Assembly: GCA_965200825.1 (NCBI GenBank)
Contig: OZ241385.1
Coordinates: forward strand, 1,612,001-1,676,000
Direction of reading: 5' to 3'
DNA from: Bin80 sp026709335
GTDB lineage: Bacteria; Bacteroidota; Rhodothermia; Rhodothermales; Bin80
Length of the DNA: 64,000 nucleotides
Shown: positions 10,480-19,274 of the stretch, one piece after another
Layout: every line of letters starts with the position of its first letter
How positions within the stretch are numbered: position 1 is the first letter of the stretch
Notes under the pieces: model-generated
Seen by the model: only the letters and a program-made list of their open reading frames with translations
Database searches by the model: none
What the model was told of the DNA's origin: nothing
Made by a program: the position numbers and the translations under genes

Positions 10480-10575
10480 TAGATTGATCTCGGATGCCAT
10501 AGCTCTCTTGTTCTGATTCAAGAACTCCGCCCGTGTAGTAGGGAAAGGCTCGTCCGGGTTGCGTAGAACCAGAAA

Positions 10576-11718
10576 TTAAACGCGTTCGCGGACATAGTTT
10601 GAAATCAGCCAGTTCTGCATGGATGGGATCGGAATGCTATAGAGTTCATCTTGGCTGTGCAGTATACCGCGCTCCACTGCTTTCTTAAACAAACTCTTCG
10701 CTTTATCCGAATCGCCGTATTCCTGCGATAAAGCTACTTCAATATCTTCCCTGTGAAGTCCCTTTCCTGGTACAACGTTTTTGATCAGTCTTGCTAAACT
10801 ACAGCGCTCTTTTCTACTGATCCCTTTCGCACATTGTTTGTAATACGCCTCGCGTCTGCTCTCTCCTACTTCATACACAACTTCCAGCCCCGTAGGAGTC
10901 ATCTCCCCATCATCTTTCCGAATTTGCTTGGCTGCGGCATCTCCATAAGCCGTAATGTGTTGCGGCCAACCATGCGTTTTCTGCGCAATCGCATCAATCC
11001 ATGGAGTAGAATCCCCCTTGGCCTCTCCCTCTTTGACAAGCCAATCCTGAATCACCGCACGTTCAGGTTCTTTGCCTAGTGCCCCCAACTCCACGAAACA
11101 TCCTCCCTTGAATCTCGAAATTCCAAGCATGCGAAAGGCCTCTTCTGTCTGTCCCAACCCCGCCGCAAGCAGGATAACTGGATGGGGCAATTTACCATTA
11201 TGGAACCTGTCCAATGTCGCCATCACCGTAAGCTCATTCGGAGTATCGATGAAGTGACCGACACGTTGGGCTTCATCAAGAATTAAAAGCACCCCCCGCT
11301 TAGGGGTCATCCTTTCGAGAACCTGGGGCACACTTGAATCCCCCGCAATTTCTTTGATGTACTCTCTTGATAACAGTTTACTATCAACTCTAGTAGCTGT
11401 CTGCTTGCGCGAGATGTAGGGTTTGCCGAGGGTCTGCGCCATATGGATAGGGTTGTACAAGTCATCTAAATTGATTTCAACAACATCCCATCGTTTTTCC
11501 ATGGCATCCAGGGCCATCTCCTCCAATAACGCAGTCTTCCCCGCGCCCGGTGCCCCCTGGATCAACATGGTCGTCCCCCTTCTCGTCTGCGTCGTATGCT
11601 TCAAAAGCTTTCCAAAATTATCCAAGACTTTGGTTCGCCCGTGAAAATATTCGGCAGGGCCTCGATCTTCCAAGAAATCTGGTATGTGAGGGGTGTCGGG
11701 AAGTATAAATTCAGACAT
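10576..11718 (-). CDS. AAA/STAND-type ATPase, copy 1 of a tandem paralogous pair
   Basis: 380 residues. Walker A GAPGAGKT at 55-62 and Walker B GVLLILDEAQR near 142-152 are intact. A conserved HGWPQHI run lies near 245. The C-terminal 110 residues are helical and end in a winged-helix-like segment (LHSQDELYSIPIPSMQNWL). The layout (short N-terminal HGRT motif, P-loop, sensor region, C-terminal HTH-like domain) resembles Orc/Cdc6-like or STAND ATPases that act as regulatory switches. I know no function for this subfamily. A paralogue at 12815-13945 is about three-quarters identical overall but almost identical over the Walker A to Walker B region. The two copies lie in the same direction and flank a scar of decayed genes. 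Confidence 0.85.
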   Translation of the reverse strand: MSEFILPDTPHIPDFLEDRGPAEYFHGRTKVLDNFGKLLKHTTQTRRGTTMLIQGAPGAGKTALLEEMALDAMEKRWDVVEINLDDLYNPIHMAQTLGKPYISRKQTATRVDSKLLSREYIKEIAGDSSVPQVLERMTPKRGVLLILDEAQRVGHFIDTPNELTVMATLDRFHNGKLPHPVILLAAGLGQTEEAFRMLGISRFKGGCFVELGALGKEPERAVIQDWLVKEGEAKGDSTPWIDAIAQKTHGWPQHITAYGDAAAKQIRKDDGEMTPTGLEVVYEVGESRREAYYKQCAKGISRKERCSLARLIKNVVPGKGLHREDIEVALSQEYGDSDKAKSLFKKAVERGILHSQDELYSIPIPSMQNWLISNYVRERV

Positions 11719-11777
11719 TACAAGAGAATGCTACCCGGAAAGAGATTGGACATCGTCGAGACTTCAAAGGTTCCGAA
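10589..11777 (-). repeat. Direct repeat unit 1 (ATPase gene plus about 60 bp upstream)
   Basis: Similarity to the second unit (12820-14004) begins at the last codons of the ATPase gene (GGCATAGTTTGAAATC on the + strand in unit 2) and runs past its start codon, ending near the shared string CTTCAAAGGTTCCGA. Outside these limits the flanks are unrelated. Identity is uneven: roughly 11230-11570 has only about four differences by eye from its partner, while the 5' codons and the 3' third are far more diverged. Confidence 0.8.
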
Positions 11778-11801
11778 TTTGCAACTGACGTGATTGTATT
11801 G

Positions 11802-11953
11802 TCAGGGCAATGGCAGTCTTGCCAGTATACCGTTTTGAATCAGGGTAGAGAAGTGCTCCTCAATCCGTCTTGCGATGATAGATGAGTTGACCAAAAGCCC
11901 CAGCTCAATATTTCGCTCTTGTGCTGCGATACCTCGTTATAATGGCTTGATCC
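11802..11953 (-). pseudogene. Remnant of the C-terminus of a phospholipase-D family protein (DrmC-like)
   Basis: With two single-base frameshifts the minus strand reads GSA-x-LTGIAAQERNIELGLL followed by VNSSIIARRIEEHFSTL and IQNGILARLPLP, then TGA. GSAN-LT...NIELGLL is the motif after the second HKD histidine of phospholipase-D folds. The ending (helix, then LI..G.L) is what I recall for DrmC, the PLD protein of DISARM anti-phage systems. The rest of the gene is absent. The PLD assignment is fairly firm; DrmC specifically is inferred. Confidence 0.55.
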
Positions 11954-12552
11954 GGTAATTCAATTCTCATCGGGGGAGGTAGAGGATATTGACCTAAACA
12001 GGTTACTACTTACCTTTTGACATCTGGAATCCTTTATAGATCACCTGACCCGTATGCTTGTTTGAGGAAGTTGGGTGAATATTTGGAATGATGGAGAATG
12101 GGTTTCCTAGGAATTCTACTCGCGCACGATAATAGAATAGTGGAATCTCAGTACATTGGGCCCCGACAAAAGATCCACAGCAAACTCTCATTCCTCCAGA
12201 AAGAGATCTACCAAGGCCTTAGTAGCATTTGACACACTGACATGCCTTCCTTTTGATATGATTTTCGCACTAAAATACTTTAGTATCACGGAAAATACTC
12301 AGTTTCATGTTTCAGAGGTTGCGCTCTGGCATAGCCTACAATATCCCCATGACTTACTTTGTAAAGTAGAACATGAACGAGCATATCGGACATGTTGACT
12401 CTCCCCTTATTTCTGATTACGAGGGTTTGGGCAGTCAAAAATCTTCCCAGATTCTCGACTTCACACTTCCCAGTGTAGCCTTTATCATCAAAGTGCGCTT
12501 GCAGAATTCAAACGTTTTGCGGCCATACTTGGTACATTTCTGCTTAATTATT

Positions 12553-12747
12553 TCAATCAATTTGTTTTTTTCTATCATGATTTCGAACCCCAAAAATAAT
12601 CCGATCAGTGGAATCTCTTGCAAAACCCTCCTGTTCAACTACAAACTTCTCAATGGGAGCAACTGGCGGTTGAACAATATTCTCAACCAGATATCGACGT
12701 GAACGTACTTGTGCGATCTGTCCAGGTTTGAGATCTGCGTTCGCCAT
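12553..12747 (-). pseudogene. Remnant of the N-terminus of a SNF2-type helicase (DrmD-like)
   Basis: The reading frame opens with ATG at 12747 and gives ADLKPGQIAQVRSRRYLVEN followed by IVQPP. This matches the start I recall for DrmD, the SNF2-like helicase that begins class 1 DISARM operons (PGQ-VRVRSR-YLVE-VVPPP). After residue 28 the similarity stops and the frame ends at residue 64, where a full protein would exceed 900 residues. Only the first exon-sized piece survives. It starts 68 bases downstream of the copy 2 ATPase stop on the same strand. Confidence 0.45.
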
Positions 12748-12814
12748 TTATCTATTTTAAGAGTGTTGCGTAACCGAGGAGGATTCGTCTGGGAATTTTA
12801 GGAAAATTCAATTG

Positions 12815-13945
12815 TTACCTGGCATAGTTTGAAATCAGCCAGTTCTGCATGGATGGGATCGGAATGCTATAGAGTTCATCTTGGCTGTGCAGAACCCCCT
12901 TCGCCAATGCTCGATTAAACAAATCCCTCGCTTTCTCTGGGCCGAAATCCTGCAACAAAAATTCCTCAATATCTTCCTTATCCAACCCATCTCCTGTTGC
13001 AACATTCTTGATCAGCTTCGCCAAACTACGACGCTCTCTTCGGGTAATCTCTCCTACGCGTTGCTCATAATATGCCTCGCGTCTGCCCTCTCCTACTTCA
13101 TACAAAACCTCCAATCCCGCTGGTGTCATCTCCCCATCATCTTTCTGGATTTGCTTGGCTGCTACATCTCCATATGCTGTAATATGCTGGGGCCATCCAT
13201 GTGTTTTCTGCGCAATCGCATCAACCCATGGAGCCGGATCTCCCTTGGCTCCTCCCTCTTTTACAAGCCAATCCTGAATTACCGCACGCTCAGACTCTTT
13301 ATCCAATGCACCCAATTCTACAAAACATCCTCCCTTAAATCTCGAAACCCCTAAGTCATCGAAAGCCTTTTCGGTCGGCCCTAACCCCGCCGCGAGTAAA
13401 ATGATTGGGTGAGAGATCTTGCCATTATGAAGGTTATCCAAGACCCCCATCACCGCAAGCTCGTTCGGAGTATTGATGAAGTGACCGACACGTTGGGCTT
13501 CATCAAGAATTAAAAGCACCCCCCGCTTAGGGGTCATCCTTTCGAGAACCTGGGATACACTTGAATCCCCCGCAATTTCTTTGATGTACTCTCTTGATAA
13601 CAGTTTACTATCAACTCTAGTAGCTGTCTGCTTGCGCGAGATATAGGGTTTGCCGAGGGTCTGCGCCATATGGATGGGGTTGTACAAGTCATCTAAATTG
13701 ATTTCAACAACATCCCATCGTTTTTCCATGGCATCCAGGGCCATCTCCTCCAATAACGCAGTCTTCCCCGCGCCCGGTGCCCCCTGGATCAGAAAAGTCG
13801 TCCTGCCAGCCCTCGTTATTGCAAGCTCTAAAAGGTCATTGAAATCATGCAAAATCTGTGTCCGCCCATGAAAATATCTCGCGGGGCCTCGGTCAGGGAC
13901 AATATTTGATATGTGGGAGGTATCGGGAGGCATAAATTCAGGCAC
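12815..13945 (-). CDS. AAA/STAND-type ATPase, copy 2 of a tandem paralogous pair
   Basis: 376 residues, same architecture as the copy at 10576-11718: HGRT near 26-29, Walker A GAPGAGKT at about 55-62, Walker B LLILDEAQR, HGWPQHI, and the same C-terminal tail up to SNYAR. Both nucleotide-binding motifs are intact, so both copies could be active. Protein differences are concentrated in the first 50 residues and the last 200. The block between the Walker motifs has only one or two changes, which suggests gene conversion or recombination between the copies. The next gene downstream on this strand is the decayed DrmD-like start. Confidence 0.85.
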   Translation of the reverse strand: MPEFMPPDTSHISNIVPDRGPARYFHGRTQILHDFNDLLELAITRAGRTTFLIQGAPGAGKTALLEEMALDAMEKRWDVVEINLDDLYNPIHMAQTLGKPYISRKQTATRVDSKLLSREYIKEIAGDSSVSQVLERMTPKRGVLLILDEAQRVGHFINTPNELAVMGVLDNLHNGKISHPIILLAAGLGPTEKAFDDLGVSRFKGGCFVELGALDKESERAVIQDWLVKEGGAKGDPAPWVDAIAQKTHGWPQHITAYGDVAAKQIQKDDGEMTPAGLEVLYEVGEGRREAYYEQRVGEITRRERRSLAKLIKNVATGDGLDKEDIEEFLLQDFGPEKARDLFNRALAKGVLHSQDELYSIPIPSMQNWLISNYAR

Positions 13946-14004
13946 TACAAAAGAATGCTATCCGAAAGGAGATTGCACATCGCCGAGGCTTCAAAGGTTC
14001 CGAG
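12820..14004 (-). repeat. Direct repeat unit 2 (ATPase gene plus about 60 bp upstream)
   Basis: Partner of the unit at 10589-11777; see that entry for the boundaries. The shared upstream piece (AAAGAATGCTATCCG to CTTCAAAGGTTCCGA) could carry the promoter of both ATPase genes. Confidence 0.8.
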
Positions 14005-14054
14005 ATCATCATCTTGAGTTCTTGAATAATAAAGCAAGAAGTCAAATCAGCTCG

Positions 14055-14861
14055 TCATAGCCCCTTAAACACCGAAAATAACGCGTCCACTCCAATCCCA
14101 TTCACACCCGAACGGAGCCGAAGGCTACACCAAAAATCTAATACCAGCATCTGTACAAAGTGAATCGGGACCGCAATCCAGAAAGAGCGGCAACGCCAAA
14201 CCAACGCACCAAGAAGTATACCCCCCACCAGAGAGAGCACTAATTCACTGGTCGGCTTATCGACATGCAACAACGCGAAAGGAACTGCCTGAACAAAAAT
14301 TGCATGCAACCCAAACGTGCGCGCGGTCCCAAAGATGACAAATCCCCGCCACAAATACTCCCAGCCTATCCAATATAAAAGAAATAATGCATGATATATT
14401 GCAAAACTCGACCACGAATCAACCGCTCCCCGGTAATGTGGATATTCCAGTCGAAATGCCCGTCCATCCGAGAGAACCCAAGTACCAATAAGAACAATCG
14501 GTACATAAATTGCAAACACAACCAATGCCAGTTTCCAATCTCCAAGCCCCAATCCAATTTCCGCAGGTTTACGCCGAAACCCGATCAATAGAACGATTAC
14601 AGGAATCAGGAAGCCTGTAACTCCCTGAATTGAAAACCACCAAGCCCATGCCTGCAATCGGCTCCCCTCACGTGCAATATGCTCCAGATAGAAGCCCCTG
14701 CTTCCGAACTTGAACGTAACGATCATGAGCAAAACGCACAGCGTGAGTACAACCGCCGTCTGTGCATCCAGCGACCGCAATGCCTTGATGAGCTTTTTTA
14801 TCTCGGAGGAAAACACCTTAGAGATTACCCGCTTCCTACATAGCGCTCCATGAATTCCCAA
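14055..14861 (-). CDS. CPBP-family intramembrane protease (Abi/CAAX-type)
   Basis: 268 residues with about seven or eight hydrophobic segments. The family motifs are present: WEYLWRGF near 166-173 (the second Glu and the Arg of EExxxR are kept; the first Glu is Trp), FALLH near 193-197, and H...D near 232 (PIHFVQMLVLDF). CPBP proteins are glutamate-based intramembrane proteases, some acting on prenylated or bacteriocin-related substrates; the substrate here is unknown. The listed ATG overlaps the end of the S9 peptidase gene by 37 bases. A GTG at 14816, eight bases past that stop, would avoid the overlap and start just before the first helix. Co-transcription with the peptidase is likely. Confidence 0.8.
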   Translation of the reverse strand: MGIHGALCRKRVISKVFSSEIKKLIKALRSLDAQTAVVLTLCVLLMIVTFKFGSRGFYLEHIAREGSRLQAWAWWFSIQGVTGFLIPVIVLLIGFRRKPAEIGLGLGDWKLALVVFAIYVPIVLIGTWVLSDGRAFRLEYPHYRGAVDSWSSFAIYHALFLLYWIGWEYLWRGFVIFGTARTFGLHAIFVQAVPFALLHVDKPTSELVLSLVGGILLGALVWRCRSFWIAVPIHFVQMLVLDFWCSLRLRSGVNGIGVDALFSVFKGL

Positions 14862-17065
14862 ATGCGAAGCAGCCGATCCAGGCGCTGTTTTGGATCACCT
14901 GTACGCGAGAGGTCATGCCCGGCATTTGGATATCGCACGTATTCTACTGGCCGCTCCAATACCTTCAGGCTTTTATATAACATTTCGCTTTGAATTACAC
15001 CAGTTCGAAGGTCATTATCTGCATGCATGATCAGGAGAGGTGTGCGGATCTGATCCACAAACGTAATCGGAGAGTTCGCCCGTAAAAGAACTCCTGCCTC
15101 CCACGGATATCCACCAAAGTGATTTGGGACAAGGCGCCATGCGTTTCCCTCTCCAAAAAAGGTCTCTAAATCATAAACTCCCCGCTGTGCAACGGCAGCC
15201 TTGAATCGCGAATCTTGGGATATAATCCATGCGGTGAGATACCCGGCATATGACCCACCGGTTACAACCTGACGGTCAGTATCAACCCATCGAATTCTTC
15301 TGGTAACTTCGGATGCTGTCGCCAGGACATCCTGTGCCGGACCCACACCCCAGTCTTGATAATTCGCCCTACGAAATGCATGTCCATATCCACCTGATCC
15401 GCGCGGATTGGAGTAAACCAGACCATATCCTTGTGCTGTAAGGAATTGAAACTCATGCCACATGGTGGCTTCGCCTGGCCCCCACATAGAGGCAGGTCCT
15501 CCGTGAATAGCAACCATCAGAGGATAGGTTCGGCCTTGTGATTGAAAGGTTGGAGGCATGACCCAATATTGCACTTCAGTGGTATCTCTTTGCAAACGAT
15601 AACTGACCGGAAAACTTAATGCCTTATTCTTGAGCCACTCCGCATTGTGAGCGGTCACAGCCACAGGACGCTCAAAATTCATTGTTGAAACGTGTAACTC
15701 AGATGGATTGAGAACTTGCGTCACGACCATATACGCCATGGCGGTTGTGATATCATAACTCCCAATCCCGCGATCACTGTCGGTAAGTTGTGTCACCGGA
15801 AGCCCACGATGCAAGAGCTCTCCACGATAAAAAAACGATCTTGCGGTTTGCACCAAGCTATCTACCAGGAGCGAATCTGCGACAGGCGTCGGTGTCGGCA
15901 ATGCAGGCCTCCCTTCATTGATTGAAACTCGATAAAGTGGTACTCCTCCCTCGGATGGAGCCGTGAAGTATACAAACCAGTCATCATGGGACCACTTGAC
16001 ATTTCGAATGCTTCGATCAAAATTAAGTGTCAGCATTTCGGGCGGACTCAATCCATCAATTGGGAAATATCCCAACTCAGTTTGTGCGTACCCCGGATCG
16101 CTCAAGCTGCTTGCCTGAAACGTTACAAACCGCCCACTCGGGGAAACCATTGGAGAGCTTAGCCGGTATCCTCCAATATCAAGAAGCAACCGCCTGCGTG
16201 AGGACTTAATGTCAACGAGAAATAGATCCCGGTCTAATTCTTGATCGGGATGCCCTGCAGTTTCTGGGTAACCGCTAACTACAATTTGACGGTTATCTAG
16301 AAGCCACGTTGCACCACTAAAACTATAGTATCCTGAAGTGACCATCCTGACTTCTGGATCATCCTTTGTAAGATCAGCAACGAAATAATGCCTTGATCTA
16401 TACTCTGGCGCCAAATCCAATTCGCCTTGAAAATTGAGTCTGGTGATCAGGCGTGGATTTGACTCCTTACGATTTTCATCCAGCCATGCTCTGACATTGG
16501 CCAACTCACCATCCGGATCGGCTTCAGCCGTATGGACCTCCCAAGAAGGGCGAGCGGGTCGTTCCTCTGACCATTCGGGGTTCATCTCAGCAAACTCATT
16601 GACTTCATCCCGATTAAGCATAGCAGCAAAAAGCACATAATTGCCATCTGGTGACCATTTAGGTTCACTGACTCCGTGCTCAAACGTAAATACTTGCCTC
16701 GCTTCCCCGCCATATATGGAGATCTCAAAAAATTGAGACTTTCCATCTACCGTACGTAAAAATGAGATTCGCTCACTGTCAGGATGCCATACCGGAGAGC
16801 TGGCTCCTCCATGAGTCATCTGTAGGGCAGGCTCGGAGCGATCAGCAGCAATCATCCAAAGCTCATTCCGATATGCATGATTATCCTCAACATCTGGAAT
16901 AATTGAACGAACTGTATAGGCAATATATCGACCATTGGGGGCCGCAGTAACATTACCTAACTGCTGGATTTTGAGCAAATCCGTGGCTTCAATCGGTTGC
17001 CTCTCTACCTGAGCACTAGCAATCGTTGTTGCCAAAAAACATAAGCCGATAAATAGAATACGCAT
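14825..17065 (-). CDS. S9-family prolyl oligopeptidase-type serine peptidase, secreted
   Basis: 746 residues from the ATG at 17065, chosen because it gives a standard signal peptide (MRILFIGLCFLATTIASAQ) with AAGG upstream. An in-frame ATG at 17095 adds ten residues. The N-terminal two-thirds is a WD40/TolB-like propeller (NGRYIAY, SSPVWHPDSERISF, EPKWSPDGNYVLF). The alpha/beta-hydrolase domain carries GGSYAGYLT (catalytic Ser near 603), HADNDLRTG (Asp) and PNAGHDLSRTG (His). Family S9C enzymes cut dipeptides or acylated residues from peptides in the periplasm. It is followed by the CPBP protease gene with overlap or tight spacing. Confidence 0.92.
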   Translation of the reverse strand: MRILFIGLCFLATTIASAQVERQPIEATDLLKIQQLGNVTAAPNGRYIAYTVRSIIPDVEDNHAYRNELWMIAADRSEPALQMTHGGASSPVWHPDSERISFLRTVDGKSQFFEISIYGGEARQVFTFEHGVSEPKWSPDGNYVLFAAMLNRDEVNEFAEMNPEWSEERPARPSWEVHTAEADPDGELANVRAWLDENRKESNPRLITRLNFQGELDLAPEYRSRHYFVADLTKDDPEVRMVTSGYYSFSGATWLLDNRQIVVSGYPETAGHPDQELDRDLFLVDIKSSRRRLLLDIGGYRLSSPMVSPSGRFVTFQASSLSDPGYAQTELGYFPIDGLSPPEMLTLNFDRSIRNVKWSHDDWFVYFTAPSEGGVPLYRVSINEGRPALPTPTPVADSLLVDSLVQTARSFFYRGELLHRGLPVTQLTDSDRGIGSYDITTAMAYMVVTQVLNPSELHVSTMNFERPVAVTAHNAEWLKNKALSFPVSYRLQRDTTEVQYWVMPPTFQSQGRTYPLMVAIHGGPASMWGPGEATMWHEFQFLTAQGYGLVYSNPRGSGGYGHAFRRANYQDWGVGPAQDVLATASEVTRRIRWVDTDRQVVTGGSYAGYLTAWIISQDSRFKAAVAQRGVYDLETFFGEGNAWRLVPNHFGGYPWEAGVLLRANSPITFVDQIRTPLLIMHADNDLRTGVIQSEMLYKSLKVLERPVEYVRYPNAGHDLSRTGDPKQRLDRLLRIWEFMERYVGSG

Positions 17066-17095
17066 GTGCGCCTTGTATAGAATATTCAGATTCAC

Positions 17096-17586
17096 GAAAT
17101 ATACGGTGAAGCGAAATATAGACGTTGATCAATAGCCTGCCGCCAACAGCAAAAATCTCCCATTTTGACAATCTACGAACCCAACCTCATCTTTGGTGTT
17201 TTTGTATCCGCTTGGGTGCCTCTTTGAGATGACTATTCAAAACCTAACCGGTACCCGTGGCATTATTCACTTACAGTCATCGGATTACATAATTCATCTC
17301 TCACGTGACAATCTTGATCATGTAATCTCGCTCCTCTTGATTCGTTTGTTGACCTGATTCCTCTCTACCACCTTCATAGATTGCATCAGATCATACCTCT
17401 TTTGTGGAGGCAAAGCATCGTAAAAAAAGCAAAGGGCCCAATTACATGAATGAAGTGCAATAGAGCACATAAACGAATATGTCTCAAGCCGCGAACTAGT
17501 ATTTAATTATTTGAAACCCCCAATCCGAGATTGAACCAAAAAGCCCTCAACAGGTTGGCGGCACTCTACTTCAACGAGCACTTGGA
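17096..17586. other. 490-bp intergenic gap, nothing recognised
   Basis: Lies between two divergent genes, so it should hold both promoters. Short AT-rich runs are present, but I see no repeat, RNA gene or coding remnant that I can support. Confidence 0.5.
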
Positions 17587-18084
17587 ATGACCATGGACCC
17601 TCTTTATCTTGCTTTTGGTGATATAGACTACGAACTGGCTGTAACGCGCAAAATGCTTTCACGAGTTCCCAACGAACGATTTGACTGGTGCCCCCACGAG
17701 AAATCATGGACCATGGGAATACTGGCCTCTCATATTGTTGACCTTCTCTGGTGGCAGGTTGTCACATTGGAAGAAGACGGCATCGATATGTCTCAACCCT
17801 GGCCAAAAACGATCGCATCCACCCAAGAGGAATTGATCGCCGCATTTGATGTCAACGAAATCAAACTGCGTTCTGTTCTTGAAAATACAACCGAGCAGAC
17901 ACTGGTCGAGCCCTGGACACTCAGCTATGGAGATCAGGTGTATTTTACAGAACCAAAGTCAACGGTTCTGCGCCGCTATGGAATTAGTCACTTGATTCAT
18001 CACAGAGCTCAACTTTCGGTATACCTGCGAATGAACGACATTCCGCTTCCGCCAAGTTACGGGCCAACTGCTGATGAGCAATAA
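17587..18084 (+). CDS. DinB-superfamily protein
   Basis: 165 residues forming the four-helix DinB/YfiT pattern. WCPHEKSWTMGILASHI near 38-54 supplies the first metal-site histidine, and YGISHLIHHRAQLSVYLR near 138-155 the other two (HLIHH). The ending IPLPPSYGPTADE is typical of the family. DinB-like proteins are metal-binding, and many act as thiol-dependent transferases (bacillithiol or mycothiol) or have no known role. It is convergent with the TPR gene, with only five bases between stops. Confidence 0.88.
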   Translation: MTMDPLYLAFGDIDYELAVTRKMLSRVPNERFDWCPHEKSWTMGILASHIVDLLWWQVVTLEEDGIDMSQPWPKTIASTQEELIAAFDVNEIKLRSVLENTTEQTLVEPWTLSYGDQVYFTEPKSTVLRRYGISHLIHHRAQLSVYLRMNDIPLPPSYGPTADEQ

Positions 18085-18089
18085 CCTTC

Positions 18090-19274
18090 TTACCGCTCTG
18101 AGTCTGGATACGGATTTTCAATATATCGGCGCGCATTTGAGTGACTTGCCCCCCAGCGCTTCATTTGAAGCACATCCTTATATCGGGCAACTGCGCGATC
18201 ACGCTCCCCCATCAGGTCATATGCAATCCCCTGATAGAGACGCCCTGCAACCTTGAAATAACTGTCTGTGTCCAATCGCGCCGCCAACGCCTCTAGAGAT
18301 ATGAGATGGGATAAGGCAGTACTTGGATCCCCCTTGACAATCTGTGATCGTGCCAAAAAGTACAATGCCTGCTCTGCTATCGCTGCCGTATAGCCTATCT
18401 CCCGGGCTTTGTAACGCCTCAGAACCTCCGTAAAAACGGTATCTGAAACCTGCCATTGATGCCACTCTGCATAAATCCTCCCCTCCAGCGTATGAAAAAA
18501 AGAGTTTCTTGGGTACCGATCTCGAAGCCACGAAATCTGTTGTACAGATGCCTGAAAATTCTTTTCATACAGATAATTGATCTGAACCAGAAAATACATG
18601 GCCTCCGTCTGCATATAGTATCCGTCGCGTGCAGTACGCATAAGTTCAACCAATCCGGCCGCCCGATCCCCTGGCGGAAGGAATGCGGTAATTGGCCGTA
18701 ATACTGGGTATCGTTTGGGAATCAGTGCAGCATAGTACTGGTAGAGGCCACGCCCCATTACAAAGTCATCATTGGTAGAATCTGCATTCGCTACCGCCAA
18801 CACATAGTCCATTGCCCGCTTACCATCCGAGGCAGCACGAATCCAGTCTCGACGGTTTGAGCGCAAGCGTCCCCTGAATCCAAGGGCAATTCCCTTGAAA
18901 AACATTGCATCAAAGTCATGTTCGTCGACATCTAGCCGTTCATTGCTTCGTGCGATGACTTTGTCCATTGCCTCAAAAAATGCTTCATCTTGCGCAGTAT
19001 CCGTTAAATCCAAAAGGATCGACCACCAAAGAGTTAGCGCTTCCAAAAAGGGGCCTATAGGGTGATTGGAATATCCTGAAGAGATAACCTGAAATAAAGA
19101 ATCGGCTTCCTCAAACCGAAAATCATACAACGCCTCAAGTCCTGCTTTTGCAGAAACCCGAACCTCAGGTTCATACAAGATACTGGTCTGCGCTTCAACA
19201 CGTGAAGGAACTAGGGCAATCCCCATGAATACGACAATACACACGCGATTCATTGCGCGTCCTATTGTCCCCAA
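18090..19274 (-). CDS. Secreted TPR-like protein, unknown function
   Basis: 394 residues with an N-terminal signal peptide ending near VEA-QT. The body is all-helical and TPR-like. It contains a conserved-looking run, ITAFLPPGDRAAGLVELMRT near 195-214, and ends in YQGIAYDLMGERDRAVARYK, a canonical TPR helix pair. It resembles Bacteroidota envelope TPR proteins annotated only as hypothetical. Its start overlaps the end of bioY by 13 bases on the same strand, so translational coupling is likely, but no link to biotin is evident. Confidence 0.75.
   Translation of the reverse strand: MGTIGRAMNRVCIVVFMGIALVPSRVEAQTSILYEPEVRVSAKAGLEALYDFRFEEADSLFQVISSGYSNHPIGPFLEALTLWWSILLDLTDTAQDEAFFEAMDKVIARSNERLDVDEHDFDAMFFKGIALGFRGRLRSNRRDWIRAASDGKRAMDYVLAVANADSTNDDFVMGRGLYQYYAALIPKRYPVLRPITAFLPPGDRAAGLVELMRTARDGYYMQTEAMYFLVQINYLYEKNFQASVQQISWLRDRYPRNSFFHTLEGRIYAEWHQWQVSDTVFTEVLRRYKAREIGYTAAIAEQALYFLARSQIVKGDPSTALSHLISLEALAARLDTDSYFKVAGRLYQGIAYDLMGERDRAVARYKDVLQMKRWGASHSNARRYIENPYPDSER

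Larger units (their letters stand above)
11778..12814. other. 1-kb scar of decayed coding sequence between the ATPase copies
   Basis: No intact gene. On the minus strand there are several short coding-like pieces. Two are listed separately: a DrmD-like N-terminus and a DrmC-like C-terminus. A zinc-ribbon-like tail can be read at about 12420-12545 if two frameshifts are allowed (FEFCKR, then DDKGYTGKCEV, then DCPNPRNQK). Another stretch at about 12170-12250 reads SNATKALVDLFLEE, then a stop, then EFAVDLLSG. These look like remnants of an operon read leftward that has lost most of its length. Confidence 0.6.

Noticed and set aside
10310..10575. Complete small mobile element between PhoX gene and ATPase copy 1
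   Set aside because: Only one end resembles ISL3; the facing 8-base match is too short and no duplication was seen.
14055..14861. CPBP protein as an immunity or abortive-infection gene
   Set aside because: It is coupled to a peptidase gene and has no bacteriocin or defence neighbour; family alone does not show that role.
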